Below are positions 50,320-61,762 of a stretch of 64,000 nt of DNA, piece by piece. The first letter of the stretch is position 1, and the number at the start of each line of letters is the position of its first letter. A program made the position numbers and the translations under genes. Location of the stretch: contig QAOA01005000.1 in the NCBI GenBank assembly GCA_003255065.1, positions 733,754 to 797,753 of the forward strand. The letters run 5' to 3'. Source of the DNA: Cercis canadensis. Its lineage: Eukaryota > Streptophyta > Magnoliopsida > Fabales > Fabaceae. The notes below the pieces were generated by a model. It was not told the origin of the DNA, did no database searches, and was given only the letters and a program-made list of their open reading frames with translations.

Positions 50320-52614
50320 TCAGGGAAGAAATGGATTATGCGAAGGGTATTCCTCCTTCTGCTTTTTGTAAGCCCTGAGAAACAGATGAACATAAAGAAT
50401 ATAAACGAACATTTAGATGCTCTAACTATAAATAGAAGCAAAATGAGAAATAATCAGCCGTGAGGTTTAGATCGTAAATTCACCTGGCAGCATTTAAACC
50501 TCCAAGTCCAACTGTGCCCAACATAATTAAAATAAATGGAATTTTAATTAAAGCATGATTTCGCCTTCCTCCATGAGCCCTTGGGAATCCAGTTCTCACA
50601 ACTCGTGAATATTCAACTGCACAACAATCATGGTGCATTTGAAAACACAAAGAAATCTTAAGAAATGCATCACAAGGAATCGTAAGGAAAAAAGTAAGAT
50701 AAAATTACCTGAACTAGAAGTTTCTCCTCTCCCACCTGTGACAGGAATTCTATTCAGTACTCCATGTAGAAACATAAATTTAAATAAACGTAATTCTTAT
50801 TGTTGTTAAACCGTTTCAGCAGTTGGACACAATCAGTGGTATTTTTAATGGGGTAATTAGCATCCAATATTCCATGTCTTTCTGAGAGATGGCGGTGCCT
50901 TCTCCAAACTAGATCACAAATTTTCCAAACATGCTCACATCCAGAAGATGAGCCTGTCTGGCTTTGTAATTATATGGGCTTCTCATAGCTCTACGCAACT
51001 TATCGAATTTGTCAGCACCAGGAAGCTAATAAGAGATTAGGAACACCAACAACATAGATGCAAAGGCCTTTTCCCATCACGTAGTTCTACTCAAACAATA
51101 CATTCATTTTGACCACAGGTCACATCACAGTGCTTTTATCAATCCGTAATGGAATCAAGAAAACACAACAGTATGATAAATTATAAAATTATGGAAAATC
51201 ATGACACTTTGGAATGCTCATTCTAAAAATAAAGGAGTCAGGATGATTACCAGACAGCAGACAAGAGTAAGCTTCTGAAATCTGCAGCACAACATGAGAA
51301 TTCAGTTACTCCTTCCATAGATTATTAGAGAAGATGACACATGGAAGAGTAACTAGGAACAGGCAGGATGAGATATATATGCTTCAAGCATAAACAAGCA
51401 GCTGACAATGATAGAGTCCCCTAAATGTTCTAGGTAGATATTACCTATAATTGGGAGATGAGCTACAAATTATCAATGAGGAAGTCCTCTGCCCTCTTAA
51501 AGAAAACTACCCTCATATAGTGCAAAATACCACTAAGGTCAGATGTTGGCATGTCTTGCCAATGCCCAGAGGAGGGTGGGGTCAGGGCGGGAAGAGGGTA
51601 ATCAGAGGAGAAGCCACTTTAATTAATGCGAATTTGTTTCTATACTTTTAAGGGCAAAATTTGTTCTATGCATGTTTATAGAAACTTTTATCACTTAAGG
51701 TTATATCATACAGCATACATGGCCTGGGCGTAAATCTCCAAAACACATAAAAGATCATAATCTTCACTAATGACACAGGTCAGAAAAGATGTTATGAATA
51801 AATATTTTTCTCCGAAGTCGAATAATAGTTTTATAGTGAGCATTTTCTGGAACAGAATTCATTCAAGTGCGTAGCTTAAAACAACTCTTATAATACCATA
51901 AGCTGGCATTACGTGTCTAATTCAAAATCCAATTCCCCTGCCATCAAAACTAATTTTAATAAAAACGCATTCACATCATTTATATTCTAGAGGCAATAGT
52001 CCTACAGTTTATTCCAATGATGAGGTATTTTTACATGATCCCTGTATACAATTTCATCCACAAGAAATATGATAAAAAAAACTGAATAGTTCGCTGCTCA
52101 CCCGTTTGAATTTAGATTCTGCACGAGACTTTTCATGGGCTGGAAATAGGTCGGGATGAGACTGCCATACCTTCTTTCTGTACGCTTCTTTGATCTAAAA
52201 ACAAACAAAAAGTTGGTACCGTCAAAATTGGCACACCAGCAAGCGGCAAAGTATCAGCTGATATTCCAAAAACGCAATACTAGGAAAAGTAATCAACTAG
52301 AACCAATCCAGTAGGAAAACGAAGCTGAGAGCTAATAATCGAGGTAGATATTCAACTGAAAATTAGGTGAAACTGAAATTCAAATTGAGTTGATCAACAA
52401 ACAAGTCAAATTTGATTCCGCAATCGCTATCTAAAGAATCCAAAACCCTAAAGCACTGCAAATTACATATTGATTAGGCAGAAAGAAATTCATACGATGA
52501 GTGGAGATGCAAAGAATTGATTCGTAGAAAGAAATTAAGGTAGCGTACCAGGGAGGGCGTTGGGCGTGAATTGGGAGGGAACCCTAGCAAGAGCCTGGCC
52601 TCATCGCCCTCCAT
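50320..52614 (-). CDS. small J-domain (DnaJ-like) membrane protein
   Basis: A 134 aa protein assembled from six short exons on the minus strand: 52614-52549, 52194-52102, 51281-51251, 50735-50709, 50616-50484 and 50374-50320. All junctions are GT-AG and all phases agree. It begins MEGDEARLLLGFPPNSRPTP. The J domain follows with the HPD triad at about residues 35-37 (KKVWQSHPDLFPAHEKSRAE), then ISEAYSCLLSG. After a short Gly/Ser linker comes EYSRVVRTGFPRAHGG, a hydrophobic helix (IPFILIMLGTVGLGGLNAA, about 99-117) and the tail KKQKEEYPSHNPFLP. Family knowledge: J-domain proteins stimulate Hsp70 ATPase through HPD. Here a membrane-tethered co-chaperone is inferred; the organelle is unknown. No exon exceeds 133 bp, so the gene is easily missed. 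The start ATG is at 52614-52612. Confidence 0.85.
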
Positions 52615-53483
52615 TTCTTTAGTTTATTTAGGGTCGTCTTCTTTTATGCTATTCTTTATATAACTAGACAATACTGAGAAAGCTTTGGCGGCACAGTACT
52701 GGGACACCATGGATTTGCATAGATCTCTCTCTATCTTTATCTTATCAGATATAATTGAAAACGAGCACTAGTAGAGGTTAAAACCAGAAACGAAACACAG
52801 AGAAATAACTAGCACTCAGCAGAGACCAGAGAGGTTCACTCATTCACTCCCACTCTTATTGGGTCAATGCCTGTCCCTTCGGGAAACGATGTATAATGGA
52901 CATCCGATAGAATGGTCCGCTTCCTAGTACTAGTAGCGTATATTCTACGTGACCGGGTAATATATATATTTTTTAAAAAAATTAAATTAATAAATGTATT
53001 ATTATTATAATTATGGAATAATGGAAATGCATAATATTGAGAGCTTGTCTAAGCATTAGACCTGTTATTTTTTTTTAAAAAAATATTGAACATTTATTAA
53101 TTTGCAACATATCCTTTTATTTATTTAAATCAAATTAATTAGGTTTGCTTGAGTTTGATCTTTGCAATGATTAATCTTCTTCACAAAAATGAAGGAGGGT
53201 CAATTTCAACCCCCTAAATTAACAATGATGAATTTTCTGATTTCTCAATTTGAGAGCATTTTAAACAGATGTAAAACTGATACTAGTTTCCAAATTAAGT
53301 GATGTATAATTCTTAATTTGAGTTGCTTGTTTTTTGTTCTGTGGTGTAGGGTAATATAATGATAAAAGCAAATATATATGTTTAGTATTTTATCTAAAAA
53401 AATGTTTTTCAATGAAGTGGCTTGTCCAAAAAAAATATAAACTTGATTAATTAAGTAATGTAAGAATCTTATCCAAATATATA

Positions 53484-53624
53484 AAAAAAAAACAATTTTT
53501 TTTCCAGTAAATTGTTATTTTTAAGATTTATTCATGCAAATATTTGTATAACTCANAAAAAACATTTTTTTCCAGTAAATTGTTATTTTTAAGATTTATT
53601 CATGCAAATATTTGTATAACTCAT
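53484..53624. repeat. about 70 bp direct duplication flanking a single N
   Basis: The sequence ending at 53555 (TTTTTTCCAGTAAATTGTTA, then GTATAACTCA) is repeated at 53557-53624 after N at 53556, differing only in poly-A/poly-T run length. It is read as unmerged contig ends. Confidence 0.8.
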
Positions 53625-53981
53625 CCCCCACCCAGAAAAATAGGAGAGATATAGAAAGAACTAACATTAATTGCTCTTGTCTAAACGGTGATATTAATCC
53701 AGAGAGGTTCTTATTAATGGTGACGAAGGCATACAAACATACTACAAATAACCCTGTGGTAATCCTAAAACACAGGAGGAGTTGAAAGGATAATGAAAGG
53801 ACCCAGAAATGGTCCGTCAACTATTTTTGGACATGATAATGGAAAGTCAATCTAATCCATTTATTCTATGGAGAGAGTAAAACTGTTGTGTGATCCATTC
53901 CTACAATCCTGAAATCCAACGAGTATTGTGATAACATTAACAGATTGTCATCGACCTACCATTGGAAGAAAGTTGAAGCAT

Positions 53982-53988
53982 CTATAAG
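53982..53988 (+). promoter_or_regulatory. TATA box of pectin methylesterase 1
   Basis: CTATAAG lies about 120 bp upstream of the ATG at 54108, within AAGCATCTATAAGAGCCC. That leaves a leader of roughly 90-100 bp. Assignment is by position only. Confidence 0.5.
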
Positions 53989-54107
53989 AGCCCTACTCGG
54001 CCACTCCTACCAATGCATTCTTAGGAACTGTTGGCTTTTCCCCTCATTTTACTCCGACAAGTTTCAGGTCACCAGCCTTGTCGGGGAAAATAAATAAATC
54101 AATCAAA

Positions 54108-55960
54108 ATGAGAGGAAAAGTGATAGTTTCCGCCGTCTCACTCATCCTTGTGGTGGGTGTGGCTCTGGGCATTGTGGCCGTTGTTCACATCAAGAAAAAT
54201 AATGACCCTACCACAACAGCTAATATTAAGGCTGTCCAAAGTATTTGTGAGAACGCTGAGGACCAGAAACTTTGCCATGAAACTCTTATCCCCGCCAAGG
54301 GGTCTCCCACAGACCCAATAGAATACTATAAGACCGCAGTGGAAGCAACCACCAACAGCGTGATCAAGGCCTTAAATATGACTGATAAGCTCTCCGTGGA
54401 GCATGGCAACAAAGACACAGGCATAAAGATGGCCCTTGATGACTGCAAGGACTTGTTGCAATCCGCCATGGACAGCCTTGAGTCATCGGCTAACTTGGTT
54501 CGTGACAACAACATCCAAGCTGTTCATGACCGCACCGATGACTTCAGGAATTGGTTGAGTTCTACCATCGCATACCAACAAACTTGCATGGACAGTTTTG
54601 AAACAGACGGTGAGGAGAAGGTGAAGGACCAATTGCAGTCCAATGGTTTGGACGAAATGGGCAAACTCACTGGCATGACACTTGACATTGTCTCTAGGTT
54701 GTCCAAGATTCTTGAGTCATTCAACTTGAACTTGAACTTGAAGCCTGCTTCTCGTCGTCTTCTTAACGTTGATGTGGATAGCCAAGGGTTCCCCACATGG
54801 TTCTCCGCTGCTGATCGCAAGCTCTTGGCTAGGTTGCCTAGGCCAGCAGGACGTAGGCAAGCAGGAATTAAGCCCAACGCAGTTGTTGCCCGTGATGGCA
54901 GTGGCACTCATAGAAGCATTGCTGCTGCCATTGCTGCTGTTCCTAAGAACTCAAATGCCAGATTCATTATCTACGTTAAGGCTGGAATCTACGACGAGTA
55001 CATTAACGTTCCCAGAGAAGCCAAGAATGTGCTTATGTACGGTGATGGCCCTACAAGGACCATTGTCACTGGCCGCAAGAACTTCGCACAGGGTACCAAG
55101 ACAATGCAATCCGCCTCCTTCTGTAAGTCCACTCCAAATTCTATATATATATATATCACCAATTTTATTTTTTTTACCTAGTATTTTCCTAAAAGAATTC
55201 GACATAATGATAAATGTGTGTAAATATATATATACATGCAGCCGCTGTTGGAGAGAGGTTCATTGCCAAGTCAATGGGATTCGAGAACATTGCTGGTCCA
55301 GGTGGGGAACAAGCCGTGGCACTTCGTGTGCAGAGTGATATGTCTGCTTTCTTTGATTGTGCAATGCATGGTTACCAAGACACCTTGTACGTTCACGCCA
55401 ATCGTCAGTTCTACCGCAACTGTGAAATCTCTGGTACCGTGGACTTCATCTTCGGCATGTCAACCACATTGATCCAGAACTCTAGGATCATTGTGAGGAG
55501 GCCAGGCCCAAAGCAATTTAACACAGTGACTGCAGATGGCACGACCCAAAGGAACCAGATTACTGGTATTGTGCTCCAAAATTGTGAGATCATCCCAGAG
55601 AGGGAACTGTTCCCTGTAAGGTTCCAAGTGAAATCGTACTTGGGAAGGCCATGGAAGACATACTCAAAGACAGTGGTTATGGAATCCACTATTGGTGACT
55701 TCCTTCAGCCAGAAGGATGGTCTCCTTGGAGTGGAAACCTCTACCTTGACACCTTGTACTATGCTGAGTATAACAACAGAGGACCTGGTGCTGCCCTTCA
55801 AAGAAGGGTTAGATGGAAGGGTTACCATGGAGCAATTAGCAGGAATGAAGCTGCCCAGTTCACTGCTGGTGCATTCCTCAAGTCTGGCCCAACCGGTAGA
55901 TCTGAGGATTGGTTGAGGGCTTCTGGAATTCCTTTCGAGCTTGGCTTCACCACACGTTGA
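54108..55960 (+). CDS. Type-I pectin methylesterase with PMEI pro-domain (PME1 of the pair)
   Basis: Removes methyl esters from cell-wall homogalacturonan (carbohydrate esterase family 8). It is about 577 aa in two exons, 54108-55122 and 55242-55960, with the intron after SASFS, the same place as in its neighbour. The N-terminus is a signal anchor (VIVSAVSLILVVGVALGIVA). A PMEI-like pro-domain spans about residues 38-190, with conserved Cys and DDCKDLLQSA. RRLL (about 216) and RKLL (about 237) are the motifs where subtilases cleave the pro-region. The catalytic domain carries GEQAVALRV, YQDTLYVH, GTVDFIFG and LGRPW, so the Gln/Asp/Asp/Arg active site is complete. I chose the ATG in KMRGKV at 54108; no ATG precedes it in frame. 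Pollen-type PMEs have this architecture, but tissue is not shown by sequence. Confidence 0.94.
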
Positions 55961-56424
55961 AATTAATTAAGCCCCATGTATCAACCTATACTCTTACTGT
56001 TTCTGAAGGAAGTTGAACCCACAAAAGTTATCATGTAAAGTTCATTTGTACAGGAGCTACGTTGTAACCAATAATTGACGAGATACAAATGCGATTTTAT
56101 TCAAATATATATTGTGAAGATATTACTTATCTACGTACCTTTTATTTCCAACACCGCTCAATCCCTCAGCGGTTCCTTTCTTTTTTTTCTTCTTTTCCTG
56201 CTTCTTATCTTAACCTGTAAGCTAAAACCATACGACGCATAGACTAATAGGCCGTTGCCAATATTTCATTTTAGATTTAGAAAACTATTTAAATATTAAT
56301 AACATGTTTAAAATCATCTCAAAAATAAATAATATGACTATAATTATACTAATCGTAGAAACCAAAAAAATTAAATTAAATTGTATTAAAAATAATTTCA
56401 CAAGTGCAAAATAAAATTTGAAAG

Positions 56425-56449
56425 TTATATATATATATATATATATATT
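56425..56449. repeat. (TA)n microsatellite
   Basis: About twelve TA dinucleotides lie in the spacer after pectin methylesterase 1. Confidence 0.8.
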
Positions 56450-57254
56450 TGATTCATATAAACTAAGTTCTCTTACAATAGTTTTTTTGAATTAATTTGC
56501 AACCAATTATTGAAATTAGTTTTTATTAAGAAATTATTTGTTTTTTTTTTATTTGGTCCATTGAAGGATCTTTCAAAAATCTCATCCCACTCGTTTCTAG
56601 TAGAATTTGAACATATATGGTACCACCACTGAGATGTTCCTAGGAGATATAAATTATTTGTTTAAAAATATAGTAACCTTTTTTATCCTTTAAATGGAGA
56701 TTATTAGGTAGTTCTACAAATATATTTAACTTGGAATCTAATTACTAGTTCGGTATTTTTATGGTGATGTATATCTATAAAATGAATGATGTTTAGGTAC
56801 ATCTCTGGGAATTGTTGCATGCTGGTTTAACGATGCAGCCGCCATGATAATTCTCTTCCAATATTTTCAGTGCGTGACATGGAATTAAAAGAACTATTAA
56901 GTAGCTTACAAAATAATTATATGAGACATCTCGGAGAAGTGAGCGAACAAGTTATGGAATTGGTGAGGAGTACTTACCACACCGCTAAGTTGAGATAAAA
57001 AGAGAAAAGAAAATAATTGCAAAAAGAATGCTCTTGTTAATTACATAAAAGACCACATGTTAGTGTGTTTAATAAACTACACAGGGCTTGAGAAATTTAT
57101 TTCAATGTAGCTTAATAGTGAGAATTTTAAATATTTTATATGAGGCATTAAGTTAAAATTTCTATATTTAAATAGTATGTTTGAATATTGAACAATGTGC
57201 TAGTTTCAATTATTACAACCATAATATATTTACAAAATGGCCAATTGAATTACT

Positions 57255-58035
57255 GTTTGATTTTGACATTCCTGTCAATATTAATGAGTTAGTTAAAAAT
57301 TAAAATGTACTATTACCATATTTAAATAAGTCATTTTTTTTTTAAACTTTTCATAACTGAAATTATATTGAGTAATGATAATTTTTATTTGATTATATAT
57401 GTTGGTCTTTTATGGTATAAAAAACTTTGATATGTAAACTTTAAGTTGTAAATGATTTATTTTACTGGAGGCTATAATATAATATTTAGTGTATCCTCTA
57501 TTGTAGTTCCATCTCATCTGATTTATGCGGAATTTTAACATTAAAATTTAGGACAGAGTATTCAATTCTTAATCATTAGAGCATTCCCATAGTAACAATC
57601 ATTTTTTTTTTAAGACAACATGAAATTATAAATTAAGCAATTTAAGAGTTTGATTTTGACATTCCTGTCAATATTAATGAGTTAGTTAAAATTAAAATGT
57701 ACTATTACCATATTTAAATAAGTCATTTTTTTTTAAACTTTTCATAACTGAAATTATTGAGTAATGATAATTTTTATTTGATTATATATGTTGGTCTTTT
57801 ATGGTATAAAAAACTTTGATATGTAAACTTTAAGTTGTAAATGATTTATTTTACTGGAGGCTATAATATAATATTTAGTGTATCCTCTATTGTAGTTCCA
57901 TCTCATCTGATTTATGTGGAATTTTAACATTAAAATTTAGGACAGAGTATTCAATTCTTAATCATTAGAGCATTCCCATAGTAACAATCATTTTTTTTTA
58001 AGACAACATGAAATTATAAATTAAGCAATTTAAGA
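57255..58035. repeat. tandem duplication, two units of about 390 bp
   Basis: Unit 1 is 57255-57647 and unit 2 is 57648-58035, joined without a spacer. Both start GTTTGATTTTGACATTCC and end AAGCAATTTAAG. Differences are a few one- or two-base indels in A/T runs and one C/T change (TTATGCGG versus TTATGTGG), so the copying is recent. It is non-coding and there is no N at the junction. Confidence 0.9.
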
Positions 58036-58344
58036 CATTAGATCATACATTAGTTACAGTTCTATATTACTATTTGTAGTTAGATTATTTAACAACTTTT
58101 TGCCATAAATAGAAGTAAATTTGTAAACTAAAGAATAGCAAGGTCAAAAACTAGTGTAGATAACTAAATTGTGGAGGCCGATTGCTATATTATATATATA
58201 AGGGTAAATCCGATGCATGCATGAATAAGTCACTTTAACGTTAGCCAGTCATTCATTGTCGATTTATAGTAAAACTCATAAAAGGCACATATCAAGTTGT
58301 AACAATTAGGTTTAACGATCCTTAATTTAGAAAGTTGAACAATC

Positions 58345-58351
58345 TATAAAA
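58345..58351 (+). promoter_or_regulatory. TATA box of pectin methylesterase 2
   Basis: TATAAAA sits about 170 bp before the ATG at 58520, within CAATCTATAAAATCCCAG. The leader that follows is rich in A and C, as is common for plant leaders. Assignment is by position. Confidence 0.55.
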
Positions 58352-58519
58352 TCCCAGCTTCCATGCATTTCAACATCGCTCCTTTAACATCCCACAAAAA
58401 CATTAAACCTCTCTTTTTCCATTTTTCTCTCCGATTGACTGCGGTCATCCCTTGAGATCACGTTGTCGTCGGAGGGGAGGAAAAACCCCCCAAAAAAAGA
58501 AAAATAATAAGGGGAAAAA

Positions 58520-60294
58520 ATGAGTAACAAGGTAATTGTATCCGCAGTTTCTCTGATTCTCGTGGTGGGAGTTGCTTTGGGTGTTGTTGCCGTTGTCCAC
58601 TACAAGAACAACAATGAAGGCAAAACGTCATCCCATGTAAAGGCAGTGACTACCGTTTGCAATGGTGCACAAGACCAGAAGTATTGCGAAGATACCCTCA
58701 ACTCCGTCAAATCCAATGATCCAAAGGACTACGTCAAAACCGTGGTACAAACATCCTTGGACCATGTGATCAAGGCCTTCAACATGAGCGATAGGTTGTC
58801 TGTGGAACACAGCAAGAGCGACAATAGCATCAAAATGGCCCTGGACGACTGCAAGGACTTGTTGCAGGCTGCCATACAGGAACTGGATGCCTCAATTAAT
58901 ATGGTTCATGAGAACACTATTCACAACGTTAATGACAATGCTGCTGAGCTCAAGAACTGGTTGGGTGCTGTCGTTGCGTACCAACAATCATGCCTTGAGG
59001 GCTTTGACACAGACGGTGAGAAGAAGGTGCAGGAGCAGTTGAACAGTAGTGGTGAGTTGGACAGCGTAGGCAAGATGACTGGTTTGGCACTTGATGTGGT
59101 TTCTGGCATCTCCCAAGTGCTTGCTGCCTTCAACTTGAACTTGAACTTGAAACCTGCCTCTCGTCGTCTTCTTGAGGTTGATAGTGAAGGGATGCCCACT
59201 TGGCTCTCTGCTGCAGATCGCAAGCTCTTGGCTAATGTCAATAAGGGATCCCCAGCAGCAGCCAACGCTGTTGTGGCCAAGGATGGCAGTGGTCAATTTA
59301 AGACCATCCAAGCCGCTCTTGATGCTTACCCCAAGAACCTCCAGGGCAGATATGTTATCTACGTTAAGGCTGGTGTGTATGACGAGTACATCACCATTGA
59401 CAAAACTAAGAAGAATATCCTCATGTACGGTGATGGCATCACAAAGACCATCATCACCGGCAAGAAGAGCTACACAGGTGGCTGGAAGACCATGAGAAGC
59501 GCCACTTTCTGTAAGTTCAATTCAATTTTAAATTTTCCGATGATTAATTTATTTTCTTAAATTAAATGAATGATATATAACTTTTTAATCGTGTTGCAGC
59601 CGTTGTTGGAGATGGTTTTATATGTAAGGGAATTACATTCGAGAACACAGCTGGTGCCCAAGGACACCAAGCAGTGGCACTACGTGTGCAAGCTGATCGC
59701 TCGGCTTTCCTCGATTGTGCCATGCACGGTTACCAAGACACATTGTACGTACACGCCCATCGTCAGTTCTACCGCAACTGTGAAATCTCTGGCACCGTGG
59801 ACTTCATTTTTGGCTACTCTACCACCTTGATCCAGAACTCTAAGATCATTGTGAGGAAGCCAGACCCAAGTCAACAAAACATTGTGGTTGCCGATGGCAC
59901 AGCCGAAAAGAACATGCCCACAGGAATTGTCCTTCAGAACTGTGAGATCGTCCCAGAGGCTGCTCTGTTCCCAGAGAGGTTCAAGTTTAGGTCATACTTG
60001 GCCAGGCCATGGAAGGATTACTCAAGGGCTATCTTCTTGGAAAATGTTATTGGTGACTTCATTAATCCAGATGGCTGGCTTCCATGGAGTGGTGAGCTCT
60101 ATCTTAGGACTTGCTACTTCGCTGAGTTTGCCAACACTGGACCAGGTGCCAACACTGCCAAGAGGCTCAAGTGGGGCAAGGGTGTCCTTACCAAGGCTGA
60201 TGCTACTCGTTACACTGCTGCCCAATGGCTCCAAGCTAACACTTGGTTGCCTGCCACTGGCATTCCTTTTGCCGCTGGCTTCACCAAAGCTTAA
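58520..60294 (+). CDS. Type-I pectin methylesterase with PMEI pro-domain (PME2 of the pair)
   Basis: Paralogue of the upstream pectin methylesterase, about 561 aa, exons 58520-59510 and 59600-60294. It shares the signal anchor (VIVSAVSLILVVGVALGVVA), the PMEI-like pro-domain with DDCKDLLQAA, the FNLNLNLKPASRRLL stretch, and the two processing motifs RRLL (about 215) and RKLL (about 234). Catalytic motifs are HQAVALRV, YQDTLYVH, GTVDFIFG and LARPW. LARPW replaces the commoner LGRPW of the neighbour, but the catalytic Arg is kept. The frame is intact and the intron position and phase match PME1, so the pair arose by tandem duplication, now well diverged. An active secreted esterase is expected once the pro-domain is removed. 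The ATG is unambiguous. Confidence 0.94.
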
Positions 60295-60362
60295 TTAATT
60301 CAAATGCCATTGTATAGCGAGAATAGAGAGAAAATAATGTTGGTTACTGTTTTCCTCGACAC

Positions 60363-60789
60363 ACAAACAGTCATAGAGTGTTGTTGAGTCCTCCAAAATA
60401 ATGTTCATTAGTTTGTGGGGGCTTTAATTGAGCCCATATAAAAATGGGTTAAACAACCCATCTTAATTGGACTAATTTATTTATAACAAGTGTATTGATA
60501 ATAGGATTCACATATTTATTTAACTTATTATAAGCAAAAATTTTATTTATTACAAATTAACCTCAAATTTTTTAAAAGTCTTATTTTCTCCTCCTTTTTC
60601 ACCCTTTCATATTCTCTACCTCTCCCTTCATAGGTGATAGCACACCAGATAGTGACAGTGTCACCCTTGCGTTAATGCTTTTTTCAACTATATTTTGTCA
60701 AGTTTGATAAAAAAAAAAATACATCTTTCAAACAAACAGTCATAGAGTGTTGTTGAGTCCTCCAAAATAATGTTCATGAGTTTGTGGGG
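60363..60789. repeat. 58 bp direct repeats enclosing 311 bp
   Basis: The segment at 60363-60420 (starts ACAAACAGTCATAGAGTG) recurs at 60732-60789 with one T/G difference. The enclosed 311 bp contains TGGGTTAAACAACCCA, a CT-rich stretch and an A-run near its right end. It could be an insertion with an unusually long duplication, or a simple segmental duplication in the PME2 3' region. Confidence 0.6.
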
Positions 60790-60957
60790 TGATCATCCGT
60801 GGTTTACATTTTAGAATAGTCAACCACTTCATTTGTTTTTGTCTCTAAACTTGATTGTTCGGTGTAAATCATTCATGACTTGTTATTTAATGGGGAAACC
60901 ATCATATATTATTATTTCTATTATTAATTTATTATAACACCCATACAGTTTTTCATT

Positions 60958-61019
60958 TTATATTTTAACCTAAGAATATAAAAAACANTATATTTTAACA
61001 TAAGAATATAAAAAACAAA
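60958..61019. repeat. about 30 bp direct duplication flanking a single N
   Basis: TATTTTAACCTAAGAATATA is followed by N at 60988, then TATTTTAACATAAGAATATA. The copies differ by one C/A. It is read as unmerged contig ends. Confidence 0.65.
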
Positions 61020-61550
61020 TGAATGTTCGTTAAATAAAATAATAAGCATATTACGAACCCAATTTTATTTTATATGCATATACATAATGCCATAATGCAC
61101 ACTAACAATCTCAATTCTTAATTTTGAAAATAAATTTATGCCACTAATTTTAGATTTTTTTTTTTGAATGGTATAACTGTTTAACGTATTGCGTTTTTTT
61201 TTCTTTAATACAAGAAATACAAAAAAAAATACCACTGTAGCAAGATAGTACAACTATGTTTAATTCGACTGGGCCCCCAAACGAATCAAGGTAAACTTAA
61301 TTTTGTAAGAAGGCCTTGATATTAAGAAAAATTAATTTATCTATATGGAAGTTTTTATTTCTCTCAATAGGTAATATATTGAACATAGAAAATTTACGAA
61401 AGAAAAAAAGTTTTGATATATAATCAATGTAGCATACATTTGTGGTTCTCATAAATCATATAAAACATTGTCAGCAATAAATACGAAATGTATGTTGATA
61501 GAATATTATACATCACACTATGACATAATGCTTATTTTTTATAAAAAAAA

Positions 61551-61762
61551 AAGATTTCTTAGATATTTTTAGTATTTATGTAATATATCATACCACATAA
61601 AAATAACCAATGTGTGAATAACATATATATAAGTCAATTCTTTTTAAATTTGTTTGAGAAAATAAGATAAATTATATTTTATATCAAATAAAATATAAAA
61701 ATTACGTATGTTTGTCACGTCAATGTAGTATGTATACCCATATGATATCATAAAATTCTCGT
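61551..61762. repeat. dispersed AT-rich MITE-like repeat, copy 3 of 3
   Basis: It starts AAGATTTCTTAGATATTTTT and ends near ATGATATCATAAAATTCTC, with the same internal order as the copies at 27.0 and 34.1 kb. Confidence 0.5.

Larger units (their letters stand above)
52615..54107. other. divergent promoter region, J-domain gene (-) and pectin methylesterase 1 (+)
   Basis: The half next to 52615 holds the J-domain gene leader and promoter. The middle is AT-rich with an assembly-type duplication around N at 53556. The right end is the pectin methylesterase promoter. No other gene is visible; the 74-codon minus frame at 53596-53820 is not recognisable. Confidence 0.5.
55961..58519. other. spacer between the two pectin methylesterases
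   Basis: It begins with the PME1 3' UTR and ends with the PME2 promoter and leader. Between them is AT-rich DNA with a (TA)n tract at 56425-56449 and a 0.4 kb tandem duplication at 57255-58035. No gene is seen. Confidence 0.6.

Noticed and set aside
57030-57100. Weak likeness (ACATGTTAGTGTGTTTAATA) to the 28 kb foldback element
   Set aside because: Only about 30 bp of loose similarity, not enough to call a copy.
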